A DNA stretch of 64,000 nt. Source: Plebeiibacterium marinum (GTDB lineage: Bacteria > Bacteroidota > Bacteroidia > Bacteroidales > Marinilabiliaceae). Shown here piece by piece: positions 38,344-47,867 of this stretch; within the stretch, counting starts at the first letter, position 1, and every line of letters begins with the position of its first letter. A program made the position numbers and the translations under genes. The stretch lies in NCBI RefSeq assembly GCF_026013615.1, contig NZ_JAPDPI010000024.1:21744-85743 (forward strand), written 5' to 3'. The notes under the pieces were generated by a model, which ran no database searches, was not told the origin of the DNA, and was given only the letters and a program-made list of their open reading frames with translations.

Positions 38344-40278
38344 TCATTTAAAGCGCGTTTCTATTTCATCGTTCGATAATATTGAGATCACAGGTTTTCC
38401 ATCTGGCGAATAATTAGGAACCTGGCAGGTAAATAGTTGCCCGATAAGTTCATCCATTTCTTCTGATGTGAGAAACTGTCCGTGTTTTATCGACGATTGT
38501 TGAGCCATTGATTTGGCTATCCGTTCTTTTAAATCTGATTCAAGGTTTACCTCTCCGCTTTTGTATGCTTCAATAATTTCATCAATCAACATTTTTGGAT
38601 TCATTTTTTCCATGTTAACAGGCATGCCTCTCACTTCAAATGAATTATCTCCCAATTTGTTTAAATCCAGACCAAACATTTGAAGGTCAACAAGAAGTTC
38701 TTCAACAATAATGGTATCTTCGGCATTAAACTCTATTTGTTCAGGAAAAAGGCTTTGCTGAGTCATGCTTTGTTGTGTAGAAATCGAAAGCATTAACCGT
38801 TCAAATAAAATGCGTTCATGAGCCCTTTTTTGATCAACCATCATTAAACCGGATTTTCCAGAAGTCATGATATAACGGTTTTTAAACTGAAAACAAGATG
38901 CGCCGGAGGATGATTCCTCACTCATGCCTTTTGACATAAAGGTTTGTTGAACCGGTTCTTGTTCTGTTGTTGTTTCTTCATAAGTATTATCAGTATCAGG
39001 CTGTATGTCATCAAATGGCATTGTGCCTTTTTCTGATTCAAAATCATTGTATAGTTGTTCCCAGTTTTTTGGCGTTGATTTTGGTGAATAGGAACCTCCT
39101 GATGCTGACCCTGAATTATAGGAATTAGAACTTCCTCCTCCTGTAAAACCAGAGGTATCCGGTATTTGGGTTTCAAAAGGATTGAAGAATGGATTTACTT
39201 CTATCGTAGGTTCGTCGTTGTCGGTATTTGTAGTGTTAACGGGGATGTCAACTTTATTAGCAGTATCAAAATCGATAGTAGGTACCATATTGTGTTTGCC
39301 AAGGCTTTCTCTTACACAGGCATTTGTGATATGCCATATGGCTCTTTCATCTTCAAACTTAATCTCGGTTTTCGTTGGATGAATATTAATATCAATAATC
39401 TTCGGGTCTACTTCAAAAAATAAGAAGTAAGCAGGAACTGTATTGGCTTGTATTAAATTTGAATAAGCTTCTGTAACTGCCTTGTGCAGGTATGGATGGC
39501 GCATATATCTTTGATTTACAAAAAAGAATTGGTCGCCTGATGATTTGCGGGCAGATTCAGGTTTGCCTATAAAACCATGAATTTTCACCAAGGTTGTTTC
39601 TGTTTCTACCGGAACCAATTGTTGGTTCATTGATTTACCCAGCATGTTGATGATCCGTTGACGGAGATTTGATGCCGGCAACTGGAATAGTGGCATGTTG
39701 TTGTGGTCCAGGCTGAAAGTAATATCTGAATTAGCGAGTGCAATCCGCTGAAACTCGTTGATGATATGTCTTAGTTCTGTGGAATCTTTTTTTAAGAATT
39801 TACGGCGTGCAGGAACATTATAAAAAAGGTTTTTTATCATAAAGTTACTGCCAGATGCACAGTTTACTACTTCCTGTTTTTCGACTTTAGAACCTGCAAT
39901 TTCAATATGTGTCCCCAGTTCGTCACCATTTTTTTTGGTTTTGAGCTCTACCTGTGCAACAGCAGCGATGGATGCCAGGGCTTCTCCTCTAAATCCCATG
40001 GTCCTGATGGCAAAAAGGTCATTTACGTTACTGATCTTTGATGTTGCATGGCGTTCAAAAGCCATACGTGCATCGGAAGCTGACATTCCGCATCCATTGT
40101 CAATTACCTGGACAAGGGTTCTTCCTGCATCTTTTACAATTACTTTTATGTCGGTACTACCTGCATCTATCGCATTTTCAACAAGCTCTTTGATCATGGA
40201 TGCTGGTCGTTGAATAACTTCTCCTGCTGCAATTTGATTGGCGACTGAATCGGGTAATAGCTGTATTATATCTGACAT
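38344..40278 (-). CDS. mutL: DNA mismatch repair protein MutL
   Basis: MutL links MutS mismatch recognition to strand removal. The 644-residue protein has the GHKL ATPase motifs ELVENAIDAG, DNGCGM and TMGFRGEALASI in the N-terminal half, a low-complexity Ser/Gly/Thr linker (about 370-450), and a C-terminal dimerisation domain. The endonuclease-type motif reads DQKRAHERILFE, where the consensus DQHA has lost its His; whether it nicks DNA is uncertain. It is preceded by a strong terminator, so it starts a new transcript. Confidence 0.95.
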   Translation of the reverse strand: MSDIIQLLPDSVANQIAAGEVIQRPASMIKELVENAIDAGSTDIKVIVKDAGRTLVQVIDNGCGMSASDARMAFERHATSKISNVNDLFAIRTMGFRGEALASIAAVAQVELKTKKNGDELGTHIEIAGSKVEKQEVVNCASGSNFMIKNLFYNVPARRKFLKKDSTELRHIINEFQRIALANSDITFSLDHNNMPLFQLPASNLRQRIINMLGKSMNQQLVPVETETTLVKIHGFIGKPESARKSSGDQFFFVNQRYMRHPYLHKAVTEAYSNLIQANTVPAYFLFFEVDPKIIDINIHPTKTEIKFEDERAIWHITNACVRESLGKHNMVPTIDFDTANKVDIPVNTTNTDNDEPTIEVNPFFNPFETQIPDTSGFTGGGSSNSYNSGSASGGSYSPKSTPKNWEQLYNDFESEKGTMPFDDIQPDTDNTYEETTTEQEPVQQTFMSKGMSEESSSGASCFQFKNRYIMTSGKSGLMMVDQKRAHERILFERLMLSISTQQSMTQQSLFPEQIEFNAEDTIIVEELLVDLQMFGLDLNKLGDNSFEVRGMPVNMEKMNPKMLIDEIIEAYKSGEVNLESDLKERIAKSMAQQSSIKHGQFLTSEEMDELIGQLFTCQVPNYSPDGKPVISILSNDEIETRFK

Positions 40279-40303
40279 ATAAATAAACGAAAATTAAATT
40301 CCT

Positions 40304-40343
40304 GAATAAAACAAAAAACACCTGTGTAGCAGATGTTTTTTGT
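40304..40343 (-). terminator. Rho-independent terminator before mutL
   Basis: On the minus strand a 14-base stem (one wobble pair, 5-base loop) made from 40330-40343 and 40311-40324 is followed by a T-rich tract. It ends the transcript of the 106-residue gene. Confidence 0.85.
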
Positions 40344-40380
40344 AATGTTTTGATTTAAATATTTTTAAATGGATTGAGGT

Positions 40381-40701
40381 TTACATGTAGTGCATAATCC
40401 ATTCCTTACTTGTATTAAATAAGTAATAAAATGCAATCATTAGTCCTATGAGGATAACAATTAACCTCAAATTTGACTTGCGTTTTTCTTTTCGGGCAAC
40501 ATCAAAGTGAGTTTGAATTTTTCTACGCATTTTACCTCTGATTCGATCCTCGTTACTTCTGTTGTCCTCCTCTTGCTCAAGCCCAAGTTCATCCCTGATT
40601 CTTCTGTTTCTGTCATCACGCTCTTCCTTCGCTTCATCATAGTATATTGGATTATGATGAAATGTTCTGTGCCTGGCCGTTTTTATTAATGTAAATCTCA
40701 T
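40381..40701 (-). CDS. Small charged protein with C-terminal membrane anchor
   Basis: The 106-residue protein is very rich in Arg and Glu (about 20-75) and ends in one membrane helix (about 79-96). The first part reads MRFTLIKTARHRTFHHNPIYYDE. I do not recognise a function. Similar short tail-anchored proteins are common in Bacteroidales. It is flanked by hom upstream (150 bases) and a terminator downstream. Confidence 0.68.
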   Translation of the reverse strand: MRFTLIKTARHRTFHHNPIYYDEAKEERDDRNRRIRDELGLEQEEDNRSNEDRIRGKMRRKIQTHFDVARKEKRKSNLRLIVILIGLMIAFYYLFNTSKEWIMHYM

Positions 40702-40850
40702 TTTTTAATATTGATCTGTTTACACAACAAAGATACAAGTAAAAATCCTAAAATCGGAATTTAGATATTAACATGAAATGCTAATGAATTTTATCTGATA
40801 TATACTTCAAAAATTACGCCAATCAGCTTAAAAAGAATTATTGTTTTTTA

Positions 40851-42047
40851 TTAATAGTTAAGTGTTTTTCGTGTAACAGCAATAAAAATATCCATTGACC
40901 TGAGATGCTCTTTTAATGACATTAAATCCTTGATTTTGATCATGCCAATTTTATAATTGTATTCAGGGCCGATGTATTCTTCTGATATGGATTCAAATTT
41001 AAATTTTTCTAAATCTTCCATCTTTTTGTATCGAAGATAAATCTCAATAGTTACATCCTTTTCGTATTTGAATGAATTGTAAAAATTCATTTTTTTGTAT
41101 TCATATCTGTAATCGTGTGCAATGGCAGTAATATCTGATAGCACAGCTGAGCCCGTGGGGTGTCCTCCTGCTCCTTTTCCAAACATAAATTGTTTATCGT
41201 AAGCCAATCCTTTGATTACAACTCCATTGAATTCATCTTCAACGTTATATATGTATTTGTCGCGTTGTACAAGACGGGGCAATACAAATAATGAAATTTT
41301 GTTTTCTTCTAGCTTTTCAACCTGTCCAACAAGTTTTATTTTGTACCCTTTTTCTTTCGCATACCGAATATCGAAATCGGAAATGTTTGAGATTCCATAG
41401 TTCAATACATCATTTGGATTAACAAGGGTTCCAAAGCTGTGTGCAGTAAGAATCACTAGCTTAAACAAGGAGTCAAATCCATCCACATCAAAACTTGGGT
41501 CGGCTTCTGCAAAACCTAAATCCTGAGCCTCTTTTAAGGCAGTAGAATAGTCTTTGTTGTGGTCAAATATTTTAGATAGGATATAGTTTGATGAGCCATT
41601 GAGAATTCCGGTAACAGAAAGCAAAAGGTCGTTGTCGTAGTATTCTTCCAGATTTCGGATTACCGGTATGCTACCGCAGGCAGAGGCTTCATAAAGCAAT
41701 GAAACGTTATTTTCTTTTTGTAATTGGACTAACTCATTCAGGTTTTCTGCAATCATTTTTTTATTTGCAGAAACAACATTTTTTCCAGCTTTTAGGGCTT
41801 TGGTAACAATATGATATGCTTGTTCCGATTCTGAGATCAATTCTACAACCAGGTTTATTTCAGGGTTGTTTAAAATATCATCGGCAGAATAACAAAACAA
41901 GCCATCGGGAAGGCTTCTTTGTTTTTTGTTTTTTACACAAATACTTAATATTTCTGCATCCAGAGCCGGGCTCTTTTGAAGCACGTCATATAATCCTTGT
42001 CCAACAACACCAAAGCCAACTAGTCCAATTTTTAATTTCTTTTTCAT
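40851..42047 (-). CDS. hom: Homoserine dehydrogenase
   Basis: The enzyme reduces aspartate semialdehyde to homoserine for methionine and threonine synthesis. The 398-residue monofunctional protein has the Rossmann motif GLVGFGVVGQGL, VSANKKMIAE, the catalytic segment GILNGSSNYILSKI and the DPSFDVDGFDSLFKLVIL loop. A short C-terminal region (about 330-398) may be ACT-like. It follows metY on the minus strand, and the two supply and use homoserine for methionine. Confidence 0.94.
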   Translation of the reverse strand: MKKKLKIGLVGFGVVGQGLYDVLQKSPALDAEILSICVKNKKQRSLPDGLFCYSADDILNNPEINLVVELISESEQAYHIVTKALKAGKNVVSANKKMIAENLNELVQLQKENNVSLLYEASACGSIPVIRNLEEYYDNDLLLSVTGILNGSSNYILSKIFDHNKDYSTALKEAQDLGFAEADPSFDVDGFDSLFKLVILTAHSFGTLVNPNDVLNYGISNISDFDIRYAKEKGYKIKLVGQVEKLEENKISLFVLPRLVQRDKYIYNVEDEFNGVVIKGLAYDKQFMFGKGAGGHPTGSAVLSDITAIAHDYRYEYKKMNFYNSFKYEKDVTIEIYLRYKKMEDLEKFKFESISEEYIGPEYNYKIGMIKIKDLMSLKEHLRSMDIFIAVTRKTLNY

Positions 42048-42064
42048 TTTGTAGTTTAATTTGT

Positions 42065-42111
42065 CAGGAATTTATTCCTGCTCAAAAGTAGATACTTAAA
42101 GCAGGAATAAA
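42065..42111 (-). promoter_or_regulatory. metY-hom intergenic inverted repeats with an embedded -7 element
   Basis: TTTATTCCTGC (42071-42081) and GCAGGAATAAA (42101-42111) form a perfect 11-base inverted repeat with a 19-base loop. A second hairpin, CAGGAA (42065-42070) with TTCCTG (42075-42080), shares one arm, so the two cannot form together. The loop carries TACTTTTG on the minus strand (42090-42083), a fit to the Bacteroidota -7 element, so the site may be a promoter with an operator or an RNA switch in front of hom. Confidence 0.55.
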
Positions 42112-42122
42112 TATGAGTTTTA

Positions 42123-43430
<1,308 letters not shown>

Positions 43431-43467
43431 TTAAGTTAATAATCTAAATCATACAATACACACTTTA

Positions 43468-43599
43468 CAATGCCTGGCGCATTATATGGTGATGATTTAA
43501 ATTATCCTGATACAATGCGCCACGACACTACAATGCCATCATGTGACACATCATACCTGTATAACCAAAAAAATGATTGTAAATGGCAATTGAATTGCC
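43468..43599 (-). promoter_or_regulatory. Inverted-repeat-rich leader/operator region upstream of metY
   Basis: The region holds an 8-base perfect inverted repeat, GGCGCATT (43476-43483) with AATGCGCC (43514-43521) and a 30-base loop. It also has three copies of ACAATGC[C/G] (43467, 43512, 43530) and an operator-like perfect palindrome GGCAATT-G-AATTGCC (43585-43599). It is not a SAM-I riboswitch and lacks the SAM-II core by eye. The placement 50-180 bases before metY suggests control of methionine synthesis. No clear -7 box was found. Confidence 0.5.
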
Positions 43600-43831
43600 C
43601 AAAAGGAAAGATGATATGTGATTATTGTATTTCACTTTTTTATAAAAATATTGATACAAATAAAGTGATTATGGCGAAATAAAAAAAGAGTTCAGATTCC
43701 TTTTTTGCATCCGCAGATAAATTTTATCCTACTAAAATGAAATATTTTGATTTTTATCTCGTTATATATAACAACCTTATTATTTTTTTAAAGTCTAAGC
43801 AAAGAAGCTAAATCCAAAAAAAATCTATTTT

Positions 43832-43948
43832 ATGAAAGTTCTGGTGCTTACTTTTTTAGAGAATCTAAAGCAGATTGACATCCCTCTTCGGTTTTTGATT
43901 TTGCAATTTATTGTTGTGATTTCAGCTGTGCTCTTATTTACACTTTAA
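43832..43948 (+). CDS. Possible 38-residue membrane peptide
   Basis: An ATG frame encodes MKVLVLTFLENLKQIDIPLR followed by a hydrophobic helix ending in VLLFTL. The design of a short charged head and one membrane segment is that of many small membrane proteins. It lies alone in the 562-base gap between metY and the next gene. Coding is not proven; an ORF of this size can occur by chance in AT-rich DNA. Confidence 0.3.
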   Translation: MKVLVLTFLENLKQIDIPLRFLILQFIVVISAVLLFTL

Positions 43949-43969
43949 TTTTTTAGTTTAAAATAATCT

Positions 43970-43997
43970 GAAAGGGCAGTTTACATCCTGCCCTTTC
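43970..43997. terminator. Bidirectional hairpin terminator overlapping a stop codon
   Basis: A perfect 10-base stem GAAAGGGCAG/CTGCCCTTTC with an 8-base loop overlaps the stop of the minus-strand gene at 43981. On the minus strand it is followed by a T-rich stretch. It could also stop the short plus-strand frame at 43832-43948. Confidence 0.65.
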
Positions 43998-44979
43998 CAA
44001 ACAAACCTTTTTCCCTGATTTCGCGGTTTCCAAAGTGATAACTAATATCTAAAACAGGAACGATAAATGTTCCGTCTCCTTTTCCAAAATTCATCCAATA
44101 CCCTGCGCTAACCGAAAATTTTGGTGATATTTTATATTTTATTAAAGAGTTTTGTTCAAAGGATTTCCCAAATTCACTATTGGGAAACAGGCCTCTTACA
44201 GCTAAGGTTAAAAACAGGTCTTGAGTTAAGTACAGGTCACCCTGCAACCTTGCCGAGAAAAATCCGCTGCCCCCCAGGACAACTCCACTGCGGGAGCGCA
44301 TAAATTTGTAGTCAATCATCGATACGTCTGTATCTGAAATTGAAAAACCATAGTCGTATCCAATTGCAGCGGTCAGTATTATATATGGTTGTTTTACGCT
44401 TCCACATTTTAAATCTTTTAAAAATGGTTTGCTAACGATAAGTTCGTTTTTAAGTGCAATTACTTCAGGTACTGAAGAGTTTTCAGGGATGAATTGGTAA
44501 TGTCCCTTGTTGTGCATTTTGTTTAACCCGGGTAAAAATGAGTAGAGTTGATGTCTTGTGGCAATATATATATATTTGTCATGCCATCTTTTCTTGTAAT
44601 ATATCATCGGGACTATAGCTGCAGAAGCAATGGAGGTTCCAAACTCATTGCCTTTTCTGAAGCAGAAGCGTGAAGGCTGTATCAAATTAACATCGCCCCC
44701 GCGTACAGGTACCGTGTTGGCTGTTTCGTAACTCCATAGATAATCGTTGCGTGCAATGGAGACAGAACTGCCCATGGGGATGAGTTCGTTGAATTTGTTG
44801 TAGTTGCTTTTTTTATTGGCTTCTTCTTGTCTTTTTCTGATTTCTCTTTTGGATGTTCTTTTGTTCCGTTTTTGAGCATCAATGCAATTAAAGAAAAAAA
44901 ACAGCAAAAGAGCCATAAAGGCAAGTCTTTTTATATGAAGTGTTCTATTTACGCAACCTTGATAATTATTATTTGTCAT
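43981..44979 (-). CDS. Predicted envelope protein of unknown function
   Basis: The 332-residue protein has an N-terminal hydrophobic segment (about 17-34) that looks like a signal peptide ending in CIDAQ. A Lys/Arg/Glu-rich stretch (about 37-60) and a beta-rich remainder (AAIGYDYGFSISDTD, ARLQGDLYLTQDLFLTLAVRGLF and a final DISYHFGNRE) follow. The last part resembles an outer-membrane barrel. No family was recognised. A start further in, near residue 17, is also possible. Confidence 0.65.
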   Translation of the reverse strand: MTNNNYQGCVNRTLHIKRLAFMALLLFFFFNCIDAQKRNKRTSKREIRKRQEEANKKSNYNKFNELIPMGSSVSIARNDYLWSYETANTVPVRGGDVNLIQPSRFCFRKGNEFGTSIASAAIVPMIYYKKRWHDKYIYIATRHQLYSFLPGLNKMHNKGHYQFIPENSSVPEVIALKNELIVSKPFLKDLKCGSVKQPYIILTAAIGYDYGFSISDTDVSMIDYKFMRSRSGVVLGGSGFFSARLQGDLYLTQDLFLTLAVRGLFPNSEFGKSFEQNSLIKYKISPKFSVSAGYWMNFGKGDGTFIVPVLDISYHFGNREIREKGLFGKGRM

Positions 44980-45357
44980 TGTTTATTGTGCTTTATATAA
45001 TATTGTTGTTTGTCTTTATAAATATTTACCTGATATTGCTTTTTGATTACTGTTATAGGAGTAATGTTATATGGAAATTGAGAATTTTATTTCAATTGCT
45101 AATGTGATAACGATTATAAAAACTAATTATTTGAAGAACAAAGAAATAATATACTCTGATATTTAACAAACTTCATAAATTTTTAAAGACGAAATTGTTT
45201 TCATACTTCGTTTTCATTTGTAGTTTTGTCAAAATGAATATAATAGCAGGATTTTCATAGTGGTTAGGAATCCGTAAACGGATTTTGTTTGAAATAGTGA
45301 AGGGATGGGCTGTAGTAGTTAAGAGTGAGAATATATTAAACCCTTAAATCAATATAA
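44980..45357 (+). promoter_or_regulatory. Regulatory region of the RND efflux operon
   Basis: This 378-base gap has no credible gene. TAGTTTTG (45221-45228) fits the TAnnTTTG -7 box, with TTG at 45195-45197 (23-base spacing). In the predicted leader, AATCCG/CGGATT (45269-45274 and 45279-45284, loop TAAA) forms a hairpin followed by a T-rich stretch, which could be an attenuator. No regulator gene is next to it. Confidence 0.45.
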
Positions 45358-46686
45358 ATGATTACAAAAGCTATATGGTTTATTAGCATTTTTGGTTGTG
45401 TTTTTAGCCTGGGAAGTATGGCGCAATCCGATACATTGGAATTGTCGTTGAGCCAGGCTATGGACTATGCAACTGAGTTTGGCTATCAGAGTGTCAATGC
45501 TCAACATGATATTGATATAGCCAGAAAAAAAGTGAATGAAACCCTTGCCATCGGGCTTCCGCAGATTACGGGTAGTGGAACCATTACCAATAATTTGATG
45601 CTGCAGGAAAATTTAATCGAATTCAAAGATTTGAATACCGGCGAAACCCAAAGGTTTTCAGGAAAATTTGGAACAAAGTATAATAACTCGGTTGGAGGTA
45701 GAGTGGATCAGCTTTTATTTGACGGGTCATACTTTGTAGGATTGCAGGCAAGTAAAGTGTATGTGCGACTTTCGGAAGATGCTAAGGAAAAAACAGATAT
45801 TGAATTAAAACAGGCAGTTGCAGAAGCTTATTTTTTGACATTAATTGCCAGGCAAAATATTGAAGATTTTTCTGAAAGCCTCAAAACCAACAAAAGAATG
45901 TTGGAACATGTAAAGGCTTATTACGAAAATGGGTTCAGGGAGGATATTGATGTTGATCAGGTAAGGCTGATTGTTAATGAATCTCAACGCTTGTATGATG
46001 ATTCTGAAAACCAATATAAGATTGCCAAGTCGGTTTTAAAATTTGTGATGGGGTACGATATTGACAAACCCCTGAAGCTTTCAGACAGTCTGTTGGATTT
46101 ATTGGTTTCAATTCCTGAGGATCCGGATGCCAGCAATCAAATACAGACCCATATTGATTATAGAATGATTTTGACACAAATGGATGCCAAAGGTTTGGAA
46201 ATAAAAAATCAGAAAGCCCAGGCCATGCCTAAGTTAAATGCTTTTTTAACCTATGATTACGCCTATTTTGGTCAAAGCTGGTCATCGTTAACAAAAACAG
46301 AGGGTTCAATGTTAGGTTTGTCACTTTCTGTTCCAATATTTTCAAGTGGAATGAGAACCTCGCAGTTAAATCAAAAAAAGCTGGAGCTTAACAAACTCAA
46401 TATTGAAAAAAGGCAAGTGGAAGAAAATCTAAAAAGAGAACTTTTTGCTGCCAGCTGTAATCTTTCAAATGCCCGTAAACAATTTGAAAATGCCAGGCAG
46501 TCAAAAGAAATATCTAACAGGATTTATGATAAATCTACAATTAAGTTTAAAAATGGATTAATGAATAGCCTTGAATTAGCCCAGAATGAAAATAGTTTGA
46601 TTGAAGCAATTTTGAATTACAACAATGCAGCAGCAAACTATTTTAACCAGTTTGTTATATACAAAAAAGCTTCTTCACAGCTTTGA
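45358..46686 (+). CDS. TolC family outer-membrane efflux protein
   Basis: The 442-residue protein has a signal peptide (about 1-22, SMAQS) and the two repeated long-helix regions of TolC: ALNYATEFGYQS-like LSLSQAMDYATEFGYQSV and ARKKVNETLAIGLPQITGSG near the start, and QKKLELNKLNIEKRQVEENLKREL in the second half. It forms the outer-membrane channel of the RND pump encoded next. The stop overlaps by a few bases a possible upstream start of the adaptor gene. Confidence 0.92.
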   Translation: MITKAIWFISIFGCVFSLGSMAQSDTLELSLSQAMDYATEFGYQSVNAQHDIDIARKKVNETLAIGLPQITGSGTITNNLMLQENLIEFKDLNTGETQRFSGKFGTKYNNSVGGRVDQLLFDGSYFVGLQASKVYVRLSEDAKEKTDIELKQAVAEAYFLTLIARQNIEDFSESLKTNKRMLEHVKAYYENGFREDIDVDQVRLIVNESQRLYDDSENQYKIAKSVLKFVMGYDIDKPLKLSDSLLDLLVSIPEDPDASNQIQTHIDYRMILTQMDAKGLEIKNQKAQAMPKLNAFLTYDYAYFGQSWSSLTKTEGSMLGLSLSVPIFSSGMRTSQLNQKKLELNKLNIEKRQVEENLKRELFAASCNLSNARKQFENARQSKEISNRIYDKSTIKFKNGLMNSLELAQNENSLIEAILNYNNAAANYFNQFVIYKKASSQL

Positions 46687-46724
46687 TAGATGCAATTAAA
46701 CATACTAATATTAAACCTGTAACA

Positions 46725-47837
46725 ATGAAAAAATTAATCATGGGCCTAATGTTTCTTTCTATATTGGCTGCCTGTTCTTCTTCAGCCAATGATGAAATGA
46801 AAGCAAAACTTGCCGAAAACAAAGAAAAAATAAAGGAACTTAAGAAGGAAAATTTAAAGCTGGAAGAAAAAATAAGGAAGAATACTAAAGAAGAAGCCAA
46901 ACATAAAATTCCGGTAGTTACTTTAAAATTGGAGAAGAAGTCTTTTTTTCATTATATAGAAGCAAATGGTATTATGGAATCGGTACAAAGTGCAGATATT
47001 AGCCCCGAAGTTCCAGGTCAGATAAAAACTATTTATGTTAAAGAGGGACAAAGAGTACAAAAGGGCCAACTGTTGGTTAGCATTAATTCAAATGCAATTT
47101 CAAATGCCATAAAAGAAATTGAAACAAACTTAAGGTTGGCAACAGATGTGTTTGAAAAGCAAAAAAGACTGTGGGATCAGAAAATTGGTTCGGAAGTAGA
47201 GTATTTGCAGGCAAGAACAAATAAAGAAGCATTGGAGAGTGCGCTAAATTCCCAAAAGGCCAATCTTGAAATGTATCATATTCGCGCCCCTTTTGATGGG
47301 ATTGTGGATAATGTTATTGCAAAAGAAGGTGAGTTGTCATCCCCGGGTGCCATCATTCTTCAGTTTGTGAACCTAAGAACAATGAAAATTAATGCGGATG
47401 TTTCCGAAGCGTATATCCCTAGTATTGCAAAGGGTGATACTGTAGAAGTTTCTTTCCCAACATATCCCGATTTAATAGTAAAGTGTCCGATATTCAGGAC
47501 CGGAAATATTGTTCATCCTGATAACCGGACATTTAATGTTCAGTTGTTGTTAAAGAATATTGATGAAAAGTTGAAGCCCAATATGATGGCAACACTAAAA
47601 ATTAATGACTTTAGTGTAAGTAATGCAATTGTTGTGCCTTCGGCGGTTATTAAAAATGATATTACCGGAAAGTTCCTTTTTGTAGTCAGGGATAAGGTAG
47701 CTCAGAAGGTTTATGTTGAGCCTGGCAGGTCGTACAAGGATGAAACCTTGGTTATAAAAGGGCTTAGTCAGGGGGATGAAATTATTACAGAGGGATATAA
47801 TACGGTTTCAAACGGCACTCAGGTAAGTGTGAGGTAA
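46725..47837 (+). CDS. Efflux RND transporter periplasmic adaptor lipoprotein
   Basis: The start at ATG 46725 (MKKLIMGLMF) is chosen over 46683 because it opens a lipoprotein signal with lipidated C17 (ILAAC). The 370-residue protein then has a Lys/Glu coiled coil (about 25-55), the lipoyl-like halves VPGQIKTIYVKEGQRVQKGQLLV and IRAPFDGIVDNVIAKEGELSSPG around a helical hairpin, and a beta-barrel domain. It bridges TolC and the RND pump. Confidence 0.92.
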   Translation: MKKLIMGLMFLSILAACSSSANDEMKAKLAENKEKIKELKKENLKLEEKIRKNTKEEAKHKIPVVTLKLEKKSFFHYIEANGIMESVQSADISPEVPGQIKTIYVKEGQRVQKGQLLVSINSNAISNAIKEIETNLRLATDVFEKQKRLWDQKIGSEVEYLQARTNKEALESALNSQKANLEMYHIRAPFDGIVDNVIAKEGELSSPGAIILQFVNLRTMKINADVSEAYIPSIAKGDTVEVSFPTYPDLIVKCPIFRTGNIVHPDNRTFNVQLLLKNIDEKLKPNMMATLKINDFSVSNAIVVPSAVIKNDITGKFLFVVRDKVAQKVYVEPGRSYKDETLVIKGLSQGDEIITEGYNTVSNGTQVSVR

Positions 47838-47867
47838 TTTGTTAAATGCACCTTAACTTTTTTACAA

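Noticed and set aside
43468..43599. SAM riboswitch upstream of metY
   Set aside because: The conserved SAM-I four-way junction core is absent, and the SAM-II GCTAAA-type core is not found after the hairpin, so no known class can be claimed.
43470..43682. 70-residue plus-strand ORF opposite the metY leader
   Set aside because: It starts within the inverted repeat, has odd composition rich in Asp, Cys and Tyr, no good ribosome-binding site and no recognisable fold; the repeats explain it better.
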